DNA of 58,211 nucleotides from Flammeovirga aprica JL-4 (GCF_012844305.1 NZ_JABANE010000059.1:1-58211), one strand, 5' to 3'. Shown: positions 9,070 to 17,339, numbered from the stretch's first letter. Numbers and translations: made by a program. The notes: generated from the sequence alone by a model not told the origin.

Positions 9070-9086
9070 TTGATTTGATTTCCATT

Positions 9087-9119
9087 AAGGCCATATTTCC
9101 ATTTGAGAAGTATGGCCTT
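9087..9119 (+). terminator. Rho-independent terminator after prc
   Basis: The stem AAGGCCATA (9087-9095) pairs perfectly with TATGGCCTT (9111-9119) and is followed by a T-tract. It lies 17 bp after the prc stop codon. Confidence 0.8.
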
Positions 9120-9277
9120 TTTTATATTGTTACTTCCTCCAGATTTGTAAATTTTAACCTTAAATTTGTTCAAGAAAATGACTTTTCTATCATATTTTTA
9201 ACCGTTTCAAAAAAATGGTTTTTATATTGCGTCTCTATTATAAAATCAAAAAAGAACGATAGGAATAAATATAGATC

Positions 9278-10399
9278 ATGAGTATTGAGATACGTCCGGT
9301 AGTAACTAAAAAAGATCAAAAGCAATTTGTAGATATTCAATTTAAGCTTTACAAAGGAAGTGAATTTTGGGTACCTCCAATCAAAAAAGATGAACTTTCA
9401 ATTTTCGACGCAAATAACCCATTTGAAAAATTTTGTGACACTCAATATTGGTTAGCCTATAAAAACGGAGAATGTGTTGGTAGAATAGGAGCAATTATCA
9501 ATTCAAAATATAACGAAAAGGCAAATGAGTCTAACGTTCGTTTTACAAGATTAGAGTTTGCCAACGATAGAGAAGTTGTTCAAAAGCTATTAGAAACAGC
9601 TGAACAATGGGGTAAAGCAAAAGGAATGACAGGAATTGTTGGTCCTCTTGGCTTTACAAACTTAGATCATCAGGGGATGATGATTGAAGGGCATGATCAT
9701 TTACCTTCTGTAGCTTCAGAATATCACCTTCCTTATTATAAAGAGCATTTAGAGGCTTTAGGTTATGATAAATTAGTGGATTGGATTGAGTTTAGATTAA
9801 CAATGGATGATGCAGTGGTTGAGAAAGGAATCAAAGCATCAACTTTATTGATGAAAAGAACTAAAACAGTCGTCAAGTCATTTAAAACATCTGATGAATT
9901 AGTGGCTTATGCTGATCAAATCTTTAATTTACTCGGAGAGGCTTTTAAAGAACTTTACAGTGTGATCTCTTTTGATGAAGAAATGGTAGAGTACTATAAA
10001 AATAAGTTCTTGAAGTTTCTTGATCCTAAATATGTAAAAATATTGGTAACTGAGGAAGATGGAGAGCTAATGGGGTTTGTAATAGGTATGCCATCTCTTT
10101 CTAAAGCATTACAGAAAGCAAAAGGTAGTATTTTACCATTCGGTTTGTATCATATTTATAAAGCAAGGAAAAAAAATGATACTTGCGATATGTTATTGAC
10201 TGCAGTTCATCCAAAATTGCAACGTCTTGGCGGTGGTGCAATGTTAGTTGGACAGTTACAAAAGACAATGAGTGAAAATGGTATTAAGTACCTTGAAACA
10301 ACAGGTATGTTTGAGACCAATCAGAAAGCTATCCAAAACTGGAAAAATTACGATCATATTCAACATAAGAGAAAAAGATGCTTTACAAAAGCACTTTAA
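9278..10399 (+). CDS. GNAT-like N-acyltransferase (YghO-type)
   Basis: A 373-residue cytoplasmic protein of the YghO-like group, in which a C-terminal GNAT fold transfers an acyl group from a CoA donor. The N-terminal EFWVPPIKKDE and DTQYWLAYKNGECVGRIGA segments and the middle GIVGPLGFTNLDHQGMMIEG are characteristic of the family. The acetyl-CoA-binding loop region is at about residues 309-318 (KLQRLGGGAM), and FETNQKAIQNWKNY follows near the C-terminus. The acceptor is unknown for the family. The gene stands alone and converges with the PH-like gene at a shared terminator. I see nothing truncated. Confidence 0.8.
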   Translation: MSIEIRPVVTKKDQKQFVDIQFKLYKGSEFWVPPIKKDELSIFDANNPFEKFCDTQYWLAYKNGECVGRIGAIINSKYNEKANESNVRFTRLEFANDREVVQKLLETAEQWGKAKGMTGIVGPLGFTNLDHQGMMIEGHDHLPSVASEYHLPYYKEHLEALGYDKLVDWIEFRLTMDDAVVEKGIKASTLLMKRTKTVVKSFKTSDELVAYADQIFNLLGEAFKELYSVISFDEEMVEYYKNKFLKFLDPKYVKILVTEEDGELMGFVIGMPSLSKALQKAKGSILPFGLYHIYKARKKNDTCDMLLTAVHPKLQRLGGGAMLVGQLQKTMSENGIKYLETTGMFETNQKAIQNWKNYDHIQHKRKRCFTKAL

Positions 10400-10407
10400 T
10401 ATAAAAA

Positions 10408-10441
10408 GAAAACGGCTAATGATTGATCATTGGCCGTTTTT
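10408..10441. terminator. Bidirectional rho-independent terminator
   Basis: The hairpin AAAACGGCTAATGA / TCATTGGCCGTTTT, with one mismatch or wobble and a TTGA loop, is flanked by A- and T-tracts. It sits between the convergent GNAT-like and PH-like genes. Confidence 0.85.
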
Positions 10442-10447
10442 GTATGT

Positions 10448-11059
10448 TTAGTTATTGATATATAAATCAAAAACTTCAGCATAATCTTCCCTGTGGAACT
10501 CTTTGTATTTACTTGTTTTCCAAGAGAAAATATAATCATTCAATTTTTCAAACTCTTCCGCGCTAGTATTACTGCCCAAAGTCCCCTTCAATGTTTCCAT
10601 TGTAAGCGAAACACTTTCTTGTGATTGTGCAAATTGATTAAAAGCACTGTCTTGCAGAGAAGCGATCTTGATCAAACTTTTATACAGATCTTTCAATTTC
10701 TCAATCTGTTTTCGATCTACGTCAATGCTAAAGTTACTTTCCCCAAGGTTGAATTTTATTTCAACATCCAAATCAATATTACCAGCAGTTTCTAGTTTTA
10801 CATCTGAGAAAAAATACTTTTTGTAGGGGTATCTGTAAAGTGTTCTTCTAGTGTTGATAGCAGAAGTGCCATCAAGGTGAATCAGTGCAGTGTTTGTAAA
10901 ACAATACTCATCTGTTTTTGATTTGATCAAGAAGAAGATCTGTTCTCCATCTTCATGCATGATATAGTCATCAGAGTCTACTTTATCATAATCGACAGGG
11001 TCGATGATTTTACCGATGTCACTAAGGCCCATGACATCAGAAGCTAGTTTTTTAAACAT
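10448..11059 (-). CDS. PH-domain-like hypothetical protein
   Basis: A 203-residue soluble protein without signal peptide or membrane segment. The first ~130 residues (IMHEDGEQIFFLIKSKTDEY, then FTNTALIHLDG and TRRTLYRYPYKKY) have the strand pattern of bacterial pleckstrin-homology domains of the YvbH/bPH type. Here a beta-sandwich with a capping helix sets the cellular response to a phosphorylated or lipid ligand that is mostly unknown. The C-terminal 70 residues are predicted helices, as in YvbH-like proteins with a helical hairpin. The family assignment rests on pattern, not a diagnostic catalytic motif. It ends at a terminator shared with the GNAT-like gene. Confidence 0.6.
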   Translation of the reverse strand: MFKKLASDVMGLSDIGKIIDPVDYDKVDSDDYIMHEDGEQIFFLIKSKTDEYCFTNTALIHLDGTSAINTRRTLYRYPYKKYFFSDVKLETAGNIDLDVEIKFNLGESNFSIDVDRKQIEKLKDLYKSLIKIASLQDSAFNQFAQSQESVSLTMETLKGTLGSNTSAEEFEKLNDYIFSWKTSKYKEFHREDYAEVFDLYINN

Positions 11060-11197
11060 AGAATTCGTTATTGAATTGTTATTGAGTACTAAGTCAAAGA
11101 TAAATCATAGTTAATTTTGAATTAGTACTTAAGTGTATTTAAGTAGATTGAAAGTAATACAATAAACCTTTTGGAGAAAGAATATTCACATTGTTAA

Positions 11198-11869
11198 CTA
11201 AATTTTACCGAAAGTATGGCTTAATCTATTAATCTCATTGTTGATCTCATTTCTCCATGCACATCTAAACCATTGAGCGGCTTCTTCTCCTACATACCTC
11301 CAATGCCAAGATTCCTGTCTGATGTTTTTTTCAATTCTAAAATAGTAAGTGGGTACAAATCCATAATCAAAGGCATGATTAAGGAGCCAAAGAAAAAGCT
11401 TTGTATTCTCACCCGCATATCTTATGTCTATTGTAGTGAGAAGGTGATGCTCTGAATAGCCAGGTTTTTCCGCTCTGCTTGCTCCATGTTTATTGAAAAC
11501 AATTTGCTGTGTCCTTAAATTTCTGTAAGAAGATCTGATATTGATATGGATATTTTTCCGAAAAGCATCCTGTTTCATTTTAGCATATGCTTCATAGGCA
11601 GGGTAGAGGAGCTGATTATTTTCAATCTCTTTGTATTTATACTCTTTGATTTGGATAAAGTCAATGTAGTTGAAAGGAACACCAATAGGCATTCTCATAA
11701 AATCGTAGTAAATTTTATTGGGGTTGATATCAATACCTTCCTTTTGGCTGATGAAGGTGCTAAGATTTACTCGGTATTTCCAGTTTTTCTGTGTGATTTC
11801 AGTATCGCATTCCTGAGCTGTAAGAGAATGAGTCAGAAGGGTTAGAAAAATAAAAAAATATTTATGCAT
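11198..11869 (-). CDS. D-alanyl-D-alanine carboxypeptidase, VanY/M15B family
   Basis: A 223-residue exported zinc peptidase that trims D-Ala from peptidoglycan stem peptides. The start at 11869 (MHKYFFIFLTLL) gives a clean signal peptide ending at LTAQ; the in-frame ATG at 11890 only adds seven residues. The M15B signature is present as SEHHLLTTIDI (the S-x-H-x6-D zinc site) and ESWHWRYVG (the catalytic Glu and third zinc His), and SSYRNLRTQQ is the usual substrate-side motif. It should act in the periplasm. It stands alone behind the gap terminator. No resistance genes (vanH/A/X) are nearby, so a cell-wall remodelling role is more likely than glycopeptide resistance. Confidence 0.9.
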   Translation of the reverse strand: MHKYFFIFLTLLTHSLTAQECDTEITQKNWKYRVNLSTFISQKEGIDINPNKIYYDFMRMPIGVPFNYIDFIQIKEYKYKEIENNQLLYPAYEAYAKMKQDAFRKNIHINIRSSYRNLRTQQIVFNKHGASRAEKPGYSEHHLLTTIDIRYAGENTKLFLWLLNHAFDYGFVPTYYFRIEKNIRQESWHWRYVGEEAAQWFRCAWRNEINNEINRLSHTFGKI

Positions 11870-11916
11870 TAGTGTGAAATATTGAATCAAAAAATCACTA
11901 CAAATTTGACAATAAA

Positions 11917-11944
11917 AAAGGGCAAATCCGAAGATTTGCCCTTT
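11917..11944 (-). terminator. Rho-independent terminator after gap
   Basis: A perfect 12-bp stem, AAAGGGCAAATC / GATTTGCCCTTT, with a CGAA tetraloop and an A-tract on its left that reads as a T-tract on the minus strand. It lies 29 bp after the gap stop codon. Confidence 0.9.
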
Positions 11945-11972
11945 AATATTAAGACTTGTGTCTATCTACAAA

Positions 11973-12971
11973 CTATGCGTTGTAGATGTGAGCTACAAGG
12001 TCAAGAACTTTGTTAGAGTATCCGATTTCGTTGTCATACCAAGAAACCACTTTTACGAAAGTATCAGTTAAAGCGATACCAGCGTTAGCGTCGAATACTG
12101 AAGTTTGTACTTCACCGATGAAGTCGTTAGAAACAACCATATCCTCAGTGTAACCAAGAACACCTGCTAAGTCACCTTCTGAAGCTTCTTTCATAGCTGC
12201 ACAGATTTCTTCGTAAGTAGCTGGCTTCTCTAAGTTAACTGTTAAGTCAACTACAGAAACGTCTGGAGTTGGAACACGGAATGCCATACCAGTAAGTTTT
12301 CCGTTTAATTCAGGAATAACTTTACCTACTGCTTTCGCTGCACCTGTAGAAGAAGGGATGATGTTTTGACCAGCACCACGGCCACCTCTCCAGTCTTTCA
12401 TTGAAGGACCGTCAACAGTTTTTTGAGTAGCAGTTGTAGCGTGAACTGTAGTCATTAAACCGTCTTTGATACCCCACTTGTCGTTAAGAACTTTAGCGAT
12501 AGGAGCTAAACAGTTAGTAGTACAAGAAGCGTTAGATACGATATCTTGACCAGCATATTCTTTGTTGTTCACACCCATAACGAACATTGGAGTTGCGTCT
12601 TTAGATGGAGCTGACATAACAACTTTCTTAGCACCAGCAGTGATGTGCTTACGTGCAGTTTCGTCAGTTAAGAATAAACCAGTTGATTCAACAACAACCT
12701 CAGCACCTACTGCGTCCCACTTCAAATCTTCAGGGTTTCTTTCAGCAGTTACACGTACAGTTTTACCGTTAACAACTAAGTTACCGTCAACGATTTCTAC
12801 AGTACCGTTAAAACGTCCGTGAGTTGAATCATACTTTAACATGTAAGCCATGTACTCAACGTCGATAAGGTCATTAATTCCTACTACTTCGATATCTTCT
12901 CTTTCTACTGAAGCACGAAATACGAAACGTCCGATACGGCCAAAACCGTTGATACCTACTTTAATTGCCAT
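11973..12971 (-). CDS. gap: Glyceraldehyde-3-phosphate dehydrogenase, type I
   Basis: The glycolytic/gluconeogenic enzyme that interconverts glyceraldehyde-3-phosphate and 1,3-bisphosphoglycerate with NAD+ and phosphate in the cytoplasm. The 332 residues are full length. The Rossmann motif NGFGRIGR is at residues 8-15, and the catalytic cysteine is C150 in SNASCTTNC, with its general-base histidine downstream in TVHATTATQ. Asp34 in GINDL favours NAD over NADP. Codon choice is visibly more uniform than in the neighbours, with repeated GTT, GCT and GAA use, as expected for high expression. A perfect -7 element lies 98 bp upstream and a strong terminator follows. Confidence 0.97.
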   Translation of the reverse strand: MAIKVGINGFGRIGRFVFRASVEREDIEVVGINDLIDVEYMAYMLKYDSTHGRFNGTVEIVDGNLVVNGKTVRVTAERNPEDLKWDAVGAEVVVESTGLFLTDETARKHITAGAKKVVMSAPSKDATPMFVMGVNNKEYAGQDIVSNASCTTNCLAPIAKVLNDKWGIKDGLMTTVHATTATQKTVDGPSMKDWRGGRGAGQNIIPSSTGAAKAVGKVIPELNGKLTGMAFRVPTPDVSVVDLTVNLEKPATYEEICAAMKEASEGDLAGVLGYTEDMVVSNDFIGEVQTSVFDANAGIALTDTFVKVVSWYDNEIGYSNKVLDLVAHIYNA

Positions 12972-13068
12972 AATTTTATTTAAATATTAAATTGAATAAA
13001 TAATTCTTCAAAAATTGGAGAGTTATGACGGCAATTCAACTTGTTTGCCCTTGTCAATAACTACATTG

Positions 13069-13076
13069 CAAACGTA
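13069..13076 (-). promoter_or_regulatory. Candidate gap promoter -7 element
   Basis: TACGTTTG on the minus strand matches the Bacteroidota primary sigma factor -7 consensus TAnnTTTG exactly and lies 98 nt upstream of the gap start codon. A clear -33 TTTG is not found at the usual spacing, so the call rests on the -7 match and the position. Confidence 0.5.
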
Positions 13077-13191
13077 CTTACATAGTTTGTCTTGTGGAAT
13101 GATAAATATCATTATTTGTTGGCAATTTTACCCAAATTGACGCAAAATTTAAGTGTACTAAAAACCTTTATTTCAGTAGTTTATCTAAAAA

Positions 13192-13233
13192 AATAAGGAG
13201 ACTACAGTTGTAAAATTCTGTAATCTCCTTATT
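13192..13233 (-). terminator. Terminator after the ECF sigma factor gene
   Basis: A 16-bp stem, AATAAGGAGACTACAG with CTGTAATCTCCTTATT around a 10-nt loop, has one position that is a G-U wobble when read as minus-strand RNA. It lies 115 bp after the sigma-factor stop codon. Confidence 0.7.
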
Positions 13234-13348
13234 ATGAATGTGATGCTTTTGTTGAGCTGCTAAAAATACTTTTAATGTTTGGGTTTTAACAACCAAATTC
13301 TGAATTGGACCTGCTAAAACTTATTAACTATATTTTTTTCAACTTTTC

Positions 13349-13951
13349 TTACTTTTTCTTATTTCCGAAAATAAAATCAACAAGATTTCTCACTTCGCCA
13401 TCTTTATTGGCTTGTTGAAACTTTTTGTAAATCTGAAAATGTCTTTCAGGATCTACACTGAATTTATCTTTTCCTTCCTCTAATTTTTGTTTTGACCTAT
13501 GGAAAAGCTGTCTGCAGTGATCGGCTTTTTTTCTAGCGATCTCAGTGATTTCATTATAGTTTAAATTAAATGCTTCTTTCATAAGGTAAACCCCCAATTC
13601 AGCATCATTTAATTTTTTCATCATATTTTTCAAACCTTCAGAAATTTCTGTGGCTTTGTCTGATGACCAACTTTCGATAGGATCAAAATGGAAATTATGG
13701 GTAATGTTAGCCCAGTTATCTACTAAGTGCTCTTTTTTTCTCTTTAATGCTTCAAGATGATTTAGGCACGTATTAGTGATAGTCTTAATTAAGTAATTCT
13801 TAATGTCCGCAATCTTTGACAGATCGACTTTAAGAATCTTGATGAATGTGTCTTGCACCATATCCTCAGCATCGCTGGCTACTCCAAGTATCCTATAGGC
13901 TACGGCATACAATAATGGACGATATTCTGTTATTGCTTGTTCAGCTGACAT
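13349..13951 (-). CDS. ECF-type RNA polymerase sigma factor
   Basis: A 200-residue sigma-70 family factor that directs RNA polymerase to a regulon-specific promoter. Region 2 is at about residues 8-70 with YRILGVASDAEDMVQDTFIK, the typical core-binding and -10 melting segment. Region 4 is at about residues 105-155 with AFNLNYNEITEIARKKADHCRQLFHRSK, split here as AFNLNYNEITEIA and CRQLFHRSK, as the -35 helix-turn-helix. The last 35 residues (RHFQIYKKFQQANKDGEVRN) look like the start of the SnoaL-like extension of SigJ/ECF41 factors, but the rest of that domain is missing. It may therefore be a natural short form. No anti-sigma gene is adjacent. Confidence 0.88.
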   Translation of the reverse strand: MSAEQAITEYRPLLYAVAYRILGVASDAEDMVQDTFIKILKVDLSKIADIKNYLIKTITNTCLNHLEALKRKKEHLVDNWANITHNFHFDPIESWSSDKATEISEGLKNMMKKLNDAELGVYLMKEAFNLNYNEITEIARKKADHCRQLFHRSKQKLEEGKDKFSVDPERHFQIYKKFQQANKDGEVRNLVDFIFGNKKK

Positions 13952-14397
13952 AGTGGTGGTTACAAATGATAGTTTAAAATTGATTTCATAATCAAGAAAT
14001 CTTCATTATATCTTATTTTCCGCAAATTAATAAAATAAATCTACCTAGTAGCTATAAAATTCAATATAAATACTATTTCTAAGATTTATTAAAAAATGAA
14101 TATTTGTTCATTATATTTTTATAATGTTCTAACATTAAACAGTAGGAGGGAGTTAAAGGCTGGATATTTCAAAATAAGCCTCAAATACAAAAATGGAGTA
14201 TTATTTACTTCTATTTACATAAGTACTTTGACAGAAGAAAAGGGATGATTTTAGTTTAATATTTTTTATTCTAATCAAGGCAGATTTGCATAGCATAGCC
14301 TTAGTTACGCGATAAAAATCTAACGAAGAGTAGGATAAAAAAGGTAAGATAAAATGTCCGTTTTTATTTGTCCTAGAGTACTTAATTAATTTATAAC
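13952..14397. other. AT-rich intergenic region between sigma factor and tandem RNA-like array
   Basis: About 446 bp with no supportable gene. It should contain the sigma-factor promoter near 13951-14050. I see no further copy of the tandem unit that begins at 14399. Confidence 0.5.
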
Positions 14398-14398
14398 T

Positions 14399-14500
14399 AA
14401 AAAAAAGAGTCTGAAGATACTTCAAACTCTTTTATCATAACCCAAAAACTAACTATTACTCTTTTTTCTTTTATATCTTTTAAATCACTTTGTTGTGATT
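14399..14500 (-). ncRNA. Putative small RNA unit 1
   Basis: The terminator-like hairpin (14403-14433, TGAAG/CTTCA inner stem) has an 8-T run on the minus strand, followed in array order by the invariant 26-nt core at 14438-14463. The second hairpin is AATCAC (14483-14488) with GTGATT (14495-14500). Transcription direction is inferred from the T-tract. Confidence 0.55.
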
Positions 14501-14665
14501 GTTTTTTCTTTACTTACAATTAAATTAACGGGGAGTAATAGTTTGAGGTTGAGTGTTTTCAGTGAACAAAATTTAATAAGAAGTATTTTTTTGATATATG
14601 ATATTTGAATTGTAGAATCAGTTGGATGAGTTTGATTTTTTGCTAAAGAATAAAAACTTTTAAGC

Positions 14666-14760
14666 AAAAAAAAGAGCTCGGAGAATCTCCGAACTCTTTC
14701 ATAACCCAAAAACTAACTATTACTCTTTTTCTTAAATATCTTAATGCTCAATAAATGAGC
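14666..14760 (-). ncRNA. Putative small RNA unit 2
   Basis: The terminator-like hairpin at 14671-14699 (TCGGAGA/TCTCCGA) has an 8-T run on the minus strand. The invariant core is at 14702-14727. The second hairpin is GCTCA (14746-14750) with TGAGC (14756-14760), a stem sequence different from those of the other units. Confidence 0.55.
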
Positions 14761-14906
14761 TATCTTTTAATCAACTTACAATTAATATAACGGTGAATAT
14801 CTATTCATTGTTTAGATATTTGTGTGAACAAATTTTAATGGTGAAACTTTTTTTATTACTCATATTATTGACTATTAAACCATTGAATTCAGAAAAGTTT
14901 AAACAC

Positions 14907-14999
14907 AAAAAAAGAGTTCGGAGAATCTCCAAACTCTTTCTAACCCAAAAACTAACTATTACTCTTAACTTTTATATTTTTAGATGTCCTGTAGACATT
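14907..14999 (-). ncRNA. Putative small RNA unit 3
   Basis: The terminator-like hairpin at 14911-14939 has a 7-T run on the minus strand. The invariant core is at 14941-14966. The second hairpin is GATGTC (14983-14988) with GACATT (14994-14999), including one G-T pair. Confidence 0.55.
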
Positions 15000-15100
15000 C
15001 TTTGTATCAAATTTTATAGTAGTATTAACGGTGAATAGTCACTCATGTTTCACGTTATTTGTGAATAAGATTTAAAGGTTTTGTCTACTTCTGTAAATAC

Positions 15101-15200
15101 AAAAAAAGAGTTCGGAGAATCTCCAAACTCTTTTTCATAACCCAAAAACTAACTATTACTCTTGTCTTATATATCTTTGATTTCAAGTATTTTACTTGAA
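15101..15200 (-). ncRNA. Putative small RNA unit 4
   Basis: The terminator-like hairpin at 15105-15135 has a 7-T run on the minus strand. The invariant core is at 15138-15163. The second hairpin is a perfect 8-bp stem, TTCAAGTA (15182-15189) with TACTTGAA (15193-15200). Confidence 0.55.
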
Positions 15201-15323
15201 CTTTAATGTCTATTTATAGTAATTAAAACGGAAGTTTAACGGGGAGGTTGTGCTCTTTTTGTGAATGAATTTTAAATCTTTTTTACACTAATATTTAAAT
15301 TTTCACACCTCAAAATTAGACAT

Positions 15324-15423
15324 AAAAAAAGAGTCCGAAGAAACTTCAAACTCTTTCTCATAACCCAAAAACTAACTATTACTCTTAATCTTATATATCT
15401 TGAAACTTATACGATGATAAGTT
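15324..15423 (-). ncRNA. Putative small RNA unit 5
   Basis: The terminator-like hairpin at 15328-15356 uses a CGAAG/CTTCA inner stem as in unit 1 and has a 7-T run on the minus strand. The invariant core is at 15361-15386. The second hairpin is a perfect 7-bp stem, AACTTAT (15404-15410) with ATAAGTT (15417-15423). Confidence 0.55.
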
Positions 15424-15543
15424 GTTTTTCTCTTTGTTTAATTAACTTAACGCAAAGTAACTTCATCCGTTTCAATATTCTATTTAACAAAAGGTAATGC
15501 TAATTAATGAGTGTGAATTTCATTAATAGACACCTGTTTAGCT

Positions 15544-16068
15544 CTAAAACAAAGTGCCTACTTCTTCTTTTAATTTCATCAACGATACATCTAAAGTAGA
15601 AGCATCCTCACTGATGCTATTTTCAAGCAATGCTTTTGCCAGGTCAAAACCTGTAGCATCTTCAGGAAGTTCTTTTGCAACGCTGTTGATGAAAGAAATA
15701 CTTTCTTCTTTTGTACCTCTGATCATTTCCCAAAGTTCTGGACTCACATAGATCTGCTGAGATAAATTATGGTTGAATTCATCTCTGATAGTGATTAATA
15801 AACTTTGTTGGAAAAGTACGGCAGAAATATCGTCATAGTTGATTCTATCCAATAATTCTCTGTAAGTGATTCTTTCTAAAAATAGGGCTAATCTCTCATA
15901 GGCTTGTAATCTTAAAGGTAAAGTCTGTTCTATTTGACTGCTCTTCACTTTTATTGAAAGTGTATCGTATTCTTTCTGTAAAAACATTTTTACAATAGCG
16001 AAGGCGCCGTATAAAACAATCCCTGCAGGAATTGTCATTTTTAATAAATCTGCTATGTCTGTTGTCAT
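15544..16068 (-). CDS. Conserved hypothetical membrane-anchored protein (DUF7935-like)
   Basis: A 174-residue protein with one N-terminal membrane helix (about residues 10-30, TIPAGIVLYGAFAIVKMFL) and a soluble helical remainder. LPLRLQAYERLALFLERI at about residues 51-68 is a motif I associate with a Bacteroidota conserved family of unknown function (possibly DUF7935). Its C-terminal helices are predicted to pack as a bundle on the cytoplasmic side. It is transcribed toward the tandem RNA-like array, whose first minus-strand hairpin could end its message. No operon partner is visible, and the role is unknown. Confidence 0.7.
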   Translation of the reverse strand: MTTDIADLLKMTIPAGIVLYGAFAIVKMFLQKEYDTLSIKVKSSQIEQTLPLRLQAYERLALFLERITYRELLDRINYDDISAVLFQQSLLITIRDEFNHNLSQQIYVSPELWEMIRGTKEESISFINSVAKELPEDATGFDLAKALLENSISEDASTLDVSLMKLKEEVGTLF

Positions 16069-16214
16069 ATCCTAAAAAAATTTGATGCAATATTAGTAAC
16101 CACTTTTGTCTATATCAATTTTTAAAGGCATAGAATCGGAAAACCTGCATGATTATTTATCTGAAAAGCTATTTCCATTTCTTTTTTGACGTAAAAATGC
16201 AGGTAGAACATTAT

Positions 16215-17339
16215 TTATCCATTCGTTTTTCGATAAGCAAGCACCGACATAGTGTTGATCACAACAGCATAAATACCGATGATAAAGAAATTTATTTTTA
16301 CATCACTCCAAGTGGCCCCTTTTAATAATACACTTCTCATCACTTCTATAAAATATCTAAAAGGATTCAGTAACGTAATTTTCTGTGCCCATACAGGCAT
16401 ATTTTCAATGGGCGTAAACATACCGCTGAGAAGTACGAAAATTACCATAAAGAACCATGCAATAAACATTGATTGCTGTTGTGTGTCGGCTATTGTAGAG
16501 ATGAACAGCCCAATACCTAAAACGACAAGTAAATACAGCATTGCAAAAAGGAAGATCAAATAGATGGGTCCTTGCATGGGAACGCTGAAAAATAATTTTG
16601 CAATGGTAAGCCCTACGCTCAATACAAACATACCAATACACCAAAAAGGCAGAACTTTTCCAATGATAAATTCCCCTTTTGTAATGGGAGTTACGTTAAG
16701 CTGTTCTATTGTACCGATCTCCTTTTCCTTTACAATGTTCATAGAAGTAAGAAACATTCCAATCATACTTACTAATAATACAAGCAATCCAGGAACCATA
16801 TAAAATTTATAGTTCAAAGTTGAATTGTACCAGTTTTGCATAGAGAAGTTGATCTTAAAAGGAGTATTTCCCTGTGTAAAGAACCCAATGTTTTCTTTTA
16901 CAAACTCTTCTCTGAATTCCTGAATGATAGATTGTGCATAGGAAGCAGAGATACCTGCCGTCATGCCATCAATGGCATTGACTTTTGCGGAAAGCGTAAC
17001 AGGAGTATTCTGCATGATGTTTTTCTCAAAATCATTAGGAATCTCCAAACTGATGTTCACAGATCCTTCCTGAAGTGATGTGCCTTTTGGGTCTGTAGCA
17101 TGTTTAAAATGTACCAAATTGAAATACTCCGAAGCTACATATTTTTCTATTAGAGACTGTGACAACTGGGAATGATCACGGTCTACTACTTCCAGTTGAA
17201 TATTTTTTACATCAAAAGTGGCAGCAAAGGAAAGTACCATCAGTTGCATTATGGGCATTACAAAAATGATGGGCAACATTCCTTTGTCTCTGAATATTTG
17301 TTTGAATTCTTTCTGAAGAATGAATTTTAAAGCACTCAT
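16215..17339 (-). CDS. ABC-2 type transporter permease (YbhR/YhhJ-like)
   Basis: A 374-residue inner-membrane subunit of an ABC exporter. A transmembrane helix at about residues 20-40 is followed by a periplasmic domain of about 150 residues and a C-terminal block of five helices (about 175-370). FLTSMNIVKEKEIGTIEQLNVTPI, here noted as VKEKEIGTIEQL, is the ABC-2 signature that couples to the ATPase, and NPFRYFIEVMRSVLLKG is the typical C-terminal motif. It is the last gene of the tetR-tolC-hlyD-ABC-ABC-permease-permease operon and pairs with the paralogous permease upstream. Confidence 0.93.
   Translation of the reverse strand: MSALKFILQKEFKQIFRDKGMLPIIFVMPIMQLMVLSFAATFDVKNIQLEVVDRDHSQLSQSLIEKYVASEYFNLVHFKHATDPKGTSLQEGSVNISLEIPNDFEKNIMQNTPVTLSAKVNAIDGMTAGISASYAQSIIQEFREEFVKENIGFFTQGNTPFKINFSMQNWYNSTLNYKFYMVPGLLVLLVSMIGMFLTSMNIVKEKEIGTIEQLNVTPITKGEFIIGKVLPFWCIGMFVLSVGLTIAKLFFSVPMQGPIYLIFLFAMLYLLVVLGIGLFISTIADTQQQSMFIAWFFMVIFVLLSGMFTPIENMPVWAQKITLLNPFRYFIEVMRSVLLKGATWSDVKINFFIIGIYAVVINTMSVLAYRKTNG

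Larger units (their letters stand above)
12972..13348. other. Intergenic region upstream of gap
   Basis: About 377 bp without an ORF. It holds the candidate gap promoter (13069-13076) and the terminator of the sigma-factor gene (13192-13233). The gap 5' leader would be about 90 nt; I see no known riboswitch fold in it. Confidence 0.6.
14399..15423 (-). repeat. Array of five tandem diverged structured units
   Basis: Five head-to-tail units begin at 14399, 14666, 14907, 15101 and 15324, with periods of about 267, 241, 194 and 223 bp. Every unit has the same order on the plus strand: an A7-8 tract, a GAGT.../...ACTC hairpin, a 26-nt block identical in all five copies (14438-14463, 14702-14727, 14941-14966, 15138-15163, 15361-15386), a short TATAT/AAATAT-like segment, and a second hairpin. 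The linkers are strongly diverged but keep weak common motifs (TTAACGG, GTGAA-N-AA-TTTAA). On the minus strand the A-tract becomes a T-tract after the first hairpin, a canonical terminator. No conserved reading frame spans the units. Confidence 0.8.

Noticed and set aside
11198..11869. VanY-like gene as a glycopeptide-resistance determinant
   Set aside because: No vanHAX or vanRS genes are present. M15B carboxypeptidases are common cell-wall enzymes.
14201..15038. Short ORFs overlapping the tandem array (minus 14201-14425, minus 14485-14709, plus 14793-15038)
   Set aside because: They run through the hairpins and T-tracts, have no shared reading frame between units, and have low-complexity translations, so they are chance ORFs.
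14399..15423. Tandem array considered as a CRISPR array
   Set aside because: The repeated blocks are about 60-100 bp with conserved terminator-like hairpins, the linkers are 90-170 bp and unequal, and no cas genes are nearby.
16143..16201. Inverted repeat CCTGCAT/ATGCAGG downstream of the last permease gene as a terminator
   Set aside because: The loop is about 45 nt and there is no T-tract directly after the stem, so it is too weak to call.
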